64,000 nucleotides of DNA from Nitzschia sp. DOCU1 (taxonomy: Eukaryota; Bacillariophyta; Bacillariophyceae; Bacillariales; Bacillariaceae): contig OX595995.1 in the NCBI GenBank assembly GCA_951394045.1, forward strand, positions 744,001 to 808,000. Reading direction: 5' to 3'. Positions 53,108-64,000 of the stretch are shown one piece after another (the stretch's first letter is position 1; each line of letters begins with the position of its first letter). Below the pieces are notes generated by a model. That model searched no databases. It was not told the DNA's origin and saw only the letters and a list, made by a program, of their open reading frames with translations. Both the position numbers and the translations under genes were made by a program.

Positions 53108-54307
53108 TTAGCTAGACCGATTTCGTTCCACCCATTTTGCCTTATCACAAAAGTAGCGTTCGATTCGACACTTGGCATACTGGAGATAGTCAAACTCGTT
53201 GCAACCTACCGTGGACGCTTGATTGACCGCCCATAGCGCCCACACCAAATGATTTGCCAGGACGAATCCAGAAATCTCCGTTAATAATGCGTTTACTTCG
53301 GCAATCGATGGCAGACTGTCACTCATCAACAATCGCCGCCGGGTCGTCAAGTATTCAGTCACAAACAATGTTTGCAGCTCTAGGGAAGGAAAGAGGCTGT
53401 AATCTGGCGTCGCACTCGAATCTGTCCCACCGGCAAATTCGTTGAAAAAATTGGCAATATCGTAGCTCCAGTAATTCATGCCACCATATTCAAAGTCAAT
53501 CAATTGCACTTGCTGGGTCGCTTCATCGCACATAATATTGGATGCCAAGACGTCATTATGACAAAAGCCGACGGCAGAATCTTGGGCAATCACGTCCTGC
53601 TTCAAGAAGATCAACTCGTTCTGCCACTGCGGTACATGTAATGCGGTAGCTCGTTCTAAGTCTCTGTCGCTCTGAAATGTTGCATTGACGGCCGAACCGA
53701 TCCAATCATTTAGCTGTACCCATATGGTTGGCGTTTGTGTTGGGCAATGATAGTCTTGTAGGGTCGTTGGTATCCGAAAGGTGCCATGCAGAGTGGCCAT
53801 GGCCCGCGCAATAGGAATTGCGTAACGACCCATTTCTTCCCTGTTCAAACACTTCCCATCGGACCAGCCTTCCACTCGTCCATTACCGAAACGACCATAG
53901 TAAGGCAATGCAAATCCCTGTGCGGCCAGTGCAGCATAGGTCGACGTTTCCACGTCCCGATCAATCAAGCCATGGCCACCAAAGATTCTAACTAATACCT
54001 TGTCAGGAGCCCCATCTTTGATTCGGCAAAGATTCGAGACGCAAAACAAAAGGTTGGTGTTGCCTCCTTGGACGGGCTGCACTTTGAGTAAACAAAGGTC
54101 GGGGGATTCCTCGTCGTTGGGAAAATCAAAAATGGCAGCCACGGCTCGTCGGCAGGAAATTTCCCAGCCACCATGTTCGGTCACGTGCCAAAAAGGAAAG
54201 TAAGGCTTGTCTTCCACCACGACACGTAAAAAATTATCGGTAGCAGCATCGGAAGAAGCTTCTCGATGCAAGGGTTGCCGTGCACTAATGTAATCCGACG
54301 GAGCCAT
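53108..54307 (-). CDS. Choline/ethanolamine kinase, tandem copy 2
   Basis: 399 aa, ATG at 54307. It has all kinase motifs: LKVQPVQGGNTNLLFCVS, VLVRIFGGHGLIDRD, AVGFCHNDVLASNIM (catalytic Asp) and VQLIDFEYGGMNYWSYDIAN. The C-terminus (CRIERYFCDKAKWVERN) parallels that of copy 1. Conserved blocks are nearly identical while the N-terminal third and the loops have diverged, so the duplication is not recent and may have allowed one copy to favour choline and the other ethanolamine (inference). Confidence 0.92.
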   Translation of the reverse strand: MAPSDYISARQPLHREASSDAATDNFLRVVVEDKPYFPFWHVTEHGGWEISCRRAVAAIFDFPNDEESPDLCLLKVQPVQGGNTNLLFCVSNLCRIKDGAPDKVLVRIFGGHGLIDRDVETSTYAALAAQGFALPYYGRFGNGRVEGWSDGKCLNREEMGRYAIPIARAMATLHGTFRIPTTLQDYHCPTQTPTIWVQLNDWIGSAVNATFQSDRDLERATALHVPQWQNELIFLKQDVIAQDSAVGFCHNDVLASNIMCDEATQQVQLIDFEYGGMNYWSYDIANFFNEFAGGTDSSATPDYSLFPSLELQTLFVTEYLTTRRRLLMSDSLPSIAEVNALLTEISGFVLANHLVWALWAVNQASTVGCNEFDYLQYAKCRIERYFCDKAKWVERNRSS

Positions 54308-54935
54308 GCTGGTATTGCGTTTGGTTTACATCCACAGATGCCATTGTCGCCGCCTCGGTCATCGTTGCTTCCGTTTACTGTTTGATGCCTTGGATACAAG
54401 CGAAATCTTCGGAAGGAGAGATGCGCCTCGAGAGAATTTGGCGCGCTCTGCTAGACACGTGGCGAATTGTCTGCAGGATCGTGTAGAAAATGTACCGCGG
54501 GCACGCCCGTGTCAGTATATGTATGTATATAGTTATGCATGCATGGTGCTCACGCACCAGCTGCAATATCAGAACCCTGCGAGTAGAGAGCAACGGAACA
54601 GAAGAGCAAAGATCCTTCATTCAATTCTCCCACCGCGAGATGATGGAATATCGAGCAAAGCCGTCAAACGAGAGCCGTTGTCGGTGAAGGGGGCCAGCGC
54701 AAAAACAACTCCATTCTTGTTGCCCAGTCCCTCTTTGACACTATCGCCATCCCCACCGCGATGTCGAGCAAAGCCGTCAAACGAGCCGTTGCCAGCGAAG
54801 AGGGCAGCAGGCGGCCAGCGAAAAAACAACTCCATTCTTGTTGTCCATTCGACACTTTATCGCCATCCAGCAACACTCTCCACTCATCTATTCAAAACAC
54901 CTCAGCATCCCTGAGCTATAGCTAGAATCGTCATC
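54308..54935. other. Divergent promoter region with a tandem duplication
   Basis: About 630 bp between the minus-strand kinase and the plus-strand RCC1-like gene, with a roughly 120-bp tandem duplication at 54631-54868. No gene seen. Confidence 0.5.
54631..54868 (+). repeat. Tandem duplication of about 120 bp
   Basis: Copy 1 is about 54631-54752 and copy 2 about 54754-54868, sharing TCGAGCAAAGCCGTCAAACG, GGCCAGCG and ACAACTCCATTCTTGTTG and ending in TATCGCCATCC, with small indels. It lies directly before the RCC1-like gene. Confidence 0.85.
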
Positions 54936-56562
54936 ATGGCGCCGGCTCATTCATCTCTTCTGCAAGACAAGACGAGCTTTTATCACCAGGGCCTCCAAAA
55001 GATGAATGCGGAGCTTCTCCAACTTGGGCAGCAGACAACGCGTCCCGATCAATCGGTGCTTTTGGCATGCGAATATCTTCGCATGCTCAAAGATATCCAA
55101 CACTTGTACCATCGGCCGATCGGTCGAGTACTGGCATGCGGAAGCGACGATTGTTCGGCTTTGGGTTTGAGACCACAAAATGCCGGCAATGAGGACGATC
55201 CGGACAGTGAATATCCGCCCAGATTCACCTTGGCGCTGCCGGAGAATGTCATTGGAGTCGCCGCGGGAGGGGTGCACAGCACAGCCCTCACGGAAGATGG
55301 CCATGTGTTTACATGGGGATCAAACGATGACGGTGCCTTGGGACGAACTCTCGCTGAGGGAGAAGAACACTTTGTCGCTCGAATTACGGAGTTTCCTACC
55401 TCGGCGAACGGGCGCATTGTCGACGTGTCGGCAGGGAACGGTCACACGCTCTTTTTGACCATTGATGGTAAAGTGCTGTTCTGCGGGACCTACCAGGACT
55501 TCGATTCTGGAAAATTTTCTCCGCTCAAGCCGGGTGAAACGCTCAAGAATGGAATGAAGCAACAGTTTCCGATCGAAATAAAGTTGCCTAAGCTCGTGCG
55601 AAAGATCGCCGCGGGAGAAAATATGGATGCTGTGATTCTGGCGGATGAAACGTTGTATACCTGGGGTAAGTCGAACGTTTGGCGCTTAGTCTTGTTGTCG
55701 CTGTTGTGAGAGTTTGACTCATGGATGGCTCTTTGTTGCTGCGAATATAGGCATGGGGCACTGCGGAGAACTTGCACGAAGCGAGTCGATGGGCGCTCCG
55801 CTCATCCAAGAAAACGAAACTAGTGATCGGATGGTACCTGATCTGAAGCACGGGTTTGTAAAGACCCTTGTGAATGAAGAAGGCGAATCTGTGTACAACA
55901 CCGAGCTGATCAAGCACAAGTTCCTAACGCCTGCTCCCGTGGAATGGGAAATTTCGGGCAAGTACCAGGTGCTGGACGTGGCTGTGGGCTGCCTTCATCT
56001 TTTGGTAGTTGCTCGAACCGGTGGCAAAACCCTCGCATTCAGCTCCGGGCATAACCAGTATGGTCAGCTAGGTCATGGCGACCAACTTCAACGCCACAAG
56101 CTGACCCCTATCAGAGCCTTGGAGAACGAGATTATCTCCCAGGTGGCTGCGGGTTCTTTTCATTCGTTGTTCCTCAATCTCAAGGGCGACGCCATCTGGT
56201 CCTGTGGTCGTGCTGACTACGGCCAGCTCGGCCTGCTTGAGCGGAAGGACGAGGACGCGGGAGATTTCAGAGACACGCCGCAACTAGTTCGATTCCCCGA
56301 GGAAGTCGGTCAGATTCGCCGCTTTAAACACATCGAAGCTGGATCCAGTAACAGCGCTGCTATTCTCGACAACGATGACATTTACACTTGGGGGTTTAAC
56401 TTGAGCGCTCAGTCGGGACACCCCTATCAGCGTGATGTCAATGGTTCAGAGGACATTGAGCGCCCCAAGAAGCTCAACCCAAGTCAAGGAACGACCGCAT
56501 CGGCATTGGACGTTTCCTGTGGAGGCCAACATTCTCTTTTTTTGGTAAAGCCTAACAAGTAG
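54936..56562 (+). CDS. RCC1-repeat (beta-propeller) protein, two exons
   Basis: Exon 1 is 54936-55665 and exon 2 is 55751-56562; the intron 55666-55750 (85 bp; GTAAGT...ATAG) joins phase 1 as LYTWG|MGHCGELAR, giving 513 aa. RCC1 blades: VLACGSDDCSALG, VAAGGVHSTALTEDGHVFTW, GSNDDGALGR, VSAGNGHTLFLTIDGKVLFC, SGHNQYGQLGHG, VAAGSFHSLFLNLKGDAIWS, CGRADYGQLGL, DVSCGGQHSLFL. The length and seven-blade pattern fit RCC1 itself, the Ran guanine-nucleotide exchange factor on chromatin. The N-terminus lacks an obvious basic nuclear tail, so another RCC1-like regulator is possible. Confidence 0.85.
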
Positions 56563-57018
56563 GCTCCTACGCCCGAGTAGCGTTTTCCGCGGCCTCGTGT
56601 GTGCTTCTGGATTGGCGGAAGATCCAGGCCAAGCAAGAGAACCTAGAGCCTCACAAGTAGGCTCCTACGCTGGACAATAACGAATATTGGGGCTTCAACA
56701 CACCGTAAGAGTTATCCTAATTCAAATATAGGATGCGCTATCATGATTTTTACACTACTGTAGGTGGATTCAAGTGTGCGTAATGAAGTGTATCTATTCG
56801 TTGTTCTAGAGGTACTGAATCGATTGTAACATTCGGTCCATCGCAATTTGCGCATAGGAATCGTAGAGTAAATGTAGTATCATAGCATATCAATATCAAT
56901 ACTTTATCTTATTTACGTGGTTGACAAAACAAGACGCCGGAGCTACGTTCGCTACTAGCAACAGAGTCAACAAACATTCGTATCTGATCCATTGTCTTCA
57001 AATTAGAATGTGTAGTTA
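56563..57018. other. Intergenic between convergent genes
   Basis: 456 bp. CAAGTAGGCTCCTACGC occurs at the RCC1-like stop and again about 100 bp later. Otherwise nothing is seen. Confidence 0.5.
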
Positions 57019-59744
57019 CTAAAACAAAAAGTACTTTTGCGCCAACGGGACCTTTTTGACAGGGTCGCACAAAAGAAGCTCGCCATTGGCCTTCACTTGG
57101 AACGTTTCAGGATCAACTTCCATTTCAGGCGTGCAATCGTTCAGCACCATATCCTTCTTGGTAAGATTACGGCATCCCGTGACACCTTCCACATGCTTGT
57201 TGAGACCAAATTTATCCTTGATTCCGTTCGTGACGGCCGCCTTGGACACGAAAGCAAAAGAATGTCCGTTCTTACTGGTAGCGCCAAACATGGGGCGCAT
57301 CTTGACGGGCTGCGGGGTGGGGATAGATGCGTTGGGGTCTCCCATTTGACTCCAGGCGATGGTACCCCCCTTGATGATCATTTCGGGCTTGGAGCCAAAG
57401 TATCCTGGCTTCCACAATACCAAATCTGCCAGCTTGCCCTTTTCGATACTTCCTACCAAATGTGCCATGCCGTGGCAAATCGCAGGGTTAATAGTGTACT
57501 TGGCCAAATAACGTTTGACACGGAAGTTGTCGTCGTCCTTGTCCGGTCCCAAGGATCCTCTCTGGAGCTTCATCTTGTCTGCAGTCTGCCACGTTCGACA
57601 AATGACTTCACCAACGCGACCCATAGCTTGCGAATCCGAGCTAATCATCGAAATGGCACCCATATCGTGAAGCAAATCTTCGGCCGAAATCGTTTCCGCT
57701 CGGATACGTGATTCCGCAAAGGCGACATCTTCAGGAATCGAACTATCCAAGTGGTGACAAACCATCAACATGTCCAAATGCTCGTCCATGGTATTGACCG
57801 TGTACGGACGCGTCGGGTTGGTGGAACTGGGCAAGACGTAGGGTTCTTGTACAATCTTTATTATATCCGGCGCATGCCCCCCACCTGCACCTTCAGTGTG
57901 GTAAGTGTGAATGGTGCGGCCCTTCATAGCGGCAATACTATCGTCGACAAAGCCTGACTCGTTGAGCGTATCCGTGTGAATAGTGACTGCGATATCATTC
58001 ATTTCGGCAAAATCCAAACACGCGTCAATGGCCGATGGTGTTGTTCCCCAGTCTTCGTGCAACTTGAATCCACAAGCTCCGGCGAGAAGGCAATCCTGAA
58101 GAACGCTGGAGTCGCTGGTGTTTCCCTTTCCTGAGAATCCAAAATTGAGAGGGAGATGGTCCGTTGCTTGCAGCATCATTTCAAATTGAGAAGGGGCTGG
58201 AGTACAAGTAGTGGCTGAAGTACCGGCAGATGGACCAGTACCACCACCAAACATCGTGGTGATACCGGATGCAATTGCATCATCAATCTGTTGCGGACTG
58301 TGGAACGGGGTGGGGTGGGGGTTAATCATTGACGATAGTGATAAAGAAGCATGCGGTTCAAATTGCCTGCTCCTACTTACCAAATCCAGTGTACGTGGGT
58401 ATCGATACCGCCGGCGGTCAAAATCATCTTTTCCCCAGCAATCACATCCGTAGTTGCACCCACAATCATATTTGGATCGACACCTTTCATCATGTCTGGA
58501 TTTCCCGCCTTGCCAATACCGACGATGCGATTTCCTTTGATACCGACATCGGCCTTGAGGATACCAGTGACAGAATCTACAATGAGGGCATTTGTGATTA
58601 CCACATCCAAGGCATCCACCGAGTGCACGCCGGTCGCCTGAAGAAAAAGGGAACGGAAATCGAGTAAGAATGGAAACGTCGCAAAACTTATCATTTGATG
58701 TCGATCGTCACAACGTACCTGCCCCATACCCTCACGGAGCGATTTACCTCCACCAAACTTGCATTCGTCTCCGTATTCGGTCAAATCATATTCGACACGA
58801 ATCTTGAGATTGGTATCTCCCAAGACAACACAATCACCGGTAGTAGGACCGTACATATCGGCATATGAGCTGCGTTCCATGACATAGGGGGTTCCTTCGG
58901 GTACTTCAGCAGCCGAAGCATGCTTAAAGCCTCCCGCTTTGACGCGTCCCATGATTTCGTCAGTACGATCGGCACTTGCCACACCATCGGTCAAACGATT
59001 GCCAGTGACCACACGCTTGGCGCCTCCAATTTCAACGAGAGTGATCGTCTTGGTTTCCCCAGGCTCAAATCGGACCGAAGCACCACTCGGCACATTCAGG
59101 CGCATTCCAATCGCCACTTGGCGATCGAATTCCAATGCTTTATTGGTTTCCACAAAGGCATAGTGGGATCCCACTTGAATGGGCCGATCGCCCGTGTTGG
59201 TGACACTCAACTCGACTAGAGGCGACCCAGCATTAAGCGTAATGGGCTTGTTTTCTTCCACAATCACAGCGCCAGGTGCATATTCATCGTCCTCCATTTC
59301 TACAAATTTATCCAGGGAAGGGCTGGGTAAAAAGGATCCCTCGAGAGCAAGATCCATATCCCCATCCAAAGCGGCGATTGGAGAATGAACTGTCAATAAC
59401 TTGGTCCCGTCCGGAAAAGTCGCTTCGACTTGAACATCCTTGACTAGTTTGGCGACGCCAGGAAGGACTTGACGCCTTCCCAGCAAGGTTTGCCCCATGC
59501 TCATGAGCGAGGCAACATCGTTTTCTCCGTCCCGAATCTTTTCCATCATTTGCATGGTGATCAAAGCTACGGATTCAGGAACATTCAACCGCAAACCACG
59601 AGCCAGACGGTATTGTGCCAAACGCCCGGCAGTGTGCAGCTGCAAATGATCCACCTCGCGAGGACTCAAGTGCAACGCACGGCGGGTAAAGGCCGAAGAT
59701 ACCGGCGTCGTTGCCAATCGTCGAAGCAGAGACGACTGGAACAT
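57019..59744 (-). CDS. Urease, single-chain (gamma-beta-alpha), three exons
   Basis: Exons are 59744-58719, 58637-58381 and 58297-57019; introns of 81 bp (GTACGT...TTCAG) and 83 bp (GTAAGT...CACAG) restore REGMGQ|ATGVHS and THVHWI(C)|PQQIDDA, giving 853 aa. Gamma (about 28-130), beta (about 150-270) and alpha parts are fused in the plant/fungal order. Nickel-site and catalytic features are complete: THVH, the carbamylated Lys of [36 protein letters not shown], the mobile-flap Cys-His of MLMVCHH and the Asp of [15 protein letters not shown]. It hydrolyses urea to ammonia and carbamate, feeding nitrogen from urea uptake or the urea cycle. The N-terminal extension ([20 protein letters not shown]) looks like a mitochondrial presequence. 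Confidence 0.97.
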
Positions 59745-62872
<3,128 letters not shown>

Positions 62873-63284
62873 TGTATTTGAATAGATAAAATGGTCTGAA
62901 AATGCGAAAGACTATCTATACATAGTGGCAACTGCCCCACGATATGGTGGGAGGCTTTAGGCGGTGTCCTGTACCTTTCAACAAGTAGGCCGCCGCGTAG
63001 AATCCATTGTAATGCCTGAATGATGGGAGAGGTCTCAAGCCTTTAAGTTAGGGGTGCACTTCTCGCCAGCACTGCAAGATTTCGGGCCGAGAGCCGCCAA
63101 CGGGATGGAAAGAAGCTTTCATCAGACCTCTGCGACAACGATCATTTGATTCAATACTATGACAAAGCACCCTGAAACAAAAATACAATCAGATTGTAGC
63201 ACCCCGGTCCCTAGAGTGGACAACGACACACGCAAGAAGACGTGTGAGTCCCTGCGCCCGCCGCCAGAGCAGCAATTGCGTAAA
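62873..63284. other. Intergenic between convergent genes
   Basis: 412 bp, presumably 3' UTRs. No gene seen. Confidence 0.5.
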
Positions 63285-64000
63285 TCAGACCCCTGCAAAG
63301 CGAAACATGTCCATATGAATCTGCAATTGGTCGGGAAGCTCTTCTCCCCGTGGCACCCCGGCTGAAAAGAAAACCACATGGAAATTCCAAAGGATCCAGC
63401 CACCGATCGAAGTTCGTGCAATGTAGTGGGGCGGGAAGGTGCTAATTTGTAAATATTGCTTCGACGAACATCGTGGACTCGAAGCTCCAGCGGATATAAC
63501 TGCCTGTCTCAGCGCTTCTTCTTGACTGGACTCTAGTCCTTGTCGAAACTCGTCATGTTCATCCCATTCATCCTGATTGACCGTCTCGTCACCATCGTCG
63601 GTGGTCAACAGCCGGCAGTTCAGAAATGGATACATCCACAAGTACTTGAGCAGGTAGAGTCGACCCCGATGAAAGTAGGCGTCTGATCGTGTCCCAATTC
63701 CATTTGAGCTGCCACCCGCCCATGGTAAATAGTTGAAGTACCACTCCAATCCCTCCAATTCGTCTATTGTTATCTCTGTCCGGCGGAAATCGCCCTCCAC
63801 CCATTGGTATCGCTCCTTCCACGTCCAATTGTTCCACTGTTCGTCAATCCTGGAAGCACGAGAACCAGCCACCTCTTCATTTTGACTCAAGTCACTGTAG
63901 ATCGGCCAGGCTTGCCAGCGTCGATGACAGACTTCCCGCCAAAGATCGTTGGATGCCGAAAGATTCTTGAATCGGCGGCAAGTTTGCTGAAAGGCTACCA
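63285..64000 (-). CDS. F-box-type protein, 5' end beyond the window
   Basis: The frame is open from the window edge to the stop at 63285 (about 238 codons). The first visible residues (QQTCRRFKNLSASNDLWREV, then CHRRWQAWP) match the second half of an F-box (L-VC--F---S--LW). They are followed by SRIDEQWNNWTWKERYQWVE. F-box proteins are substrate receptors of SCF ubiquitin ligases. The rest (EWYFNYLPWAGGS; IARTSIGGWILWNFHVVFFS) has no named domain. The start codon and the N-terminal half of the F-box lie to the right of the window. Confidence 0.72.
   Translation of the reverse strand, partial: VAFQQTCRRFKNLSASNDLWREVCHRRWQAWPIYSDLSQNEEVAGSRASRIDEQWNNWTWKERYQWVEGDFRRTEITIDELEGLEWYFNYLPWAGGSSNGIGTRSDAYFHRGRLYLLKYLWMYPFLNCRLLTTDDGDETVNQDEWDEHDEFRQGLESSQEEALRQAVISAGASSPRCSSKQYLQISTFPPHYIARTSIGGWILWNFHVVFFSAGVPRGEELPDQLQIHMDMFRFAGV

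Overview
The window reads as nuclear DNA from a diatom, most likely a pennate species. This is inferred from several things seen together: dense genes with few, short GT-AG introns (72-104 bp, plus one of 215 bp); an HSF-type transcription factor; small secreted Cys-rich proteins and a RING-H2 membrane protein of diatom style; a single-chain urease; and splicing and ESCRT proteins of eukaryotic type. No rRNA, tRNA or CRISPR was recognised. Junctions given below were placed by eye where both frame and protein homology agreed.

Layout, left half. A membrane RING-H2 protein (0.4-1.5 kb), a BioD/DRTGG P-loop protein (2.2-3.7 kb), a membrane protein joining a VHL beta domain to a PUB domain (4.1-5.5 kb), a small secreted protein, an AIG2-like gamma-glutamylcyclotransferase, a spliced surface protein, a broken glycosyltransferase copy (10.5-11.5 kb) and a prolyl-4-hydroxylase-like oxygenase (11.8-12.8 kb). 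The most striking object follows: a complete, apparently young tyrosine-recombinase retrotransposon (13027-22319). It has PAT/Ngaro-style split direct repeats (A1 ... B1 A2 B2, copies identical), a Gag-like ORF, an RT-RNase H ORF that lacks its own early ATG but can be joined to Gag by an 89-bp intron, an overlapping tyrosine recombinase ORF and an antisense ORF. It sits between the divergently oriented oxygenase and the intact glycosyltransferase (22.8-25.2 kb) whose broken paralogue lies on the other side.

Layout, right half. An ALIX-like BRO1 protein with a C-terminal UBA (25.6-28.1 kb), a DA2/SIP5-like RING protein with UIM motifs (30.1-32.4 kb), an HSF (33.6-35.6 kb), a class C GPCR continuing through one intron into six DEP domains (36.0-41.6 kb), a gene-poor stretch rich in small repeats with a TFIIB-like relic (41.6-45.6 kb), an HMG-box protein, an unknown nuclear-type protein, a secreted beta-trefoil-like protein, two tandem choline/ethanolamine kinases (51.4-54.3 kb), an RCC1-repeat protein, a urease in three exons (57.0-59.7 kb), CDC5 (60.3-62.9 kb) and a truncated F-box gene at the right edge.

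The host genes do not form an operon. Themes that recur are ubiquitin signalling (RING-H2, DA2-like RING with UIM, PUB, UBA, F-box), membrane signalling (GPCR-DEP) and nitrogen/phospholipid metabolism (urease, choline/ethanolamine kinases).
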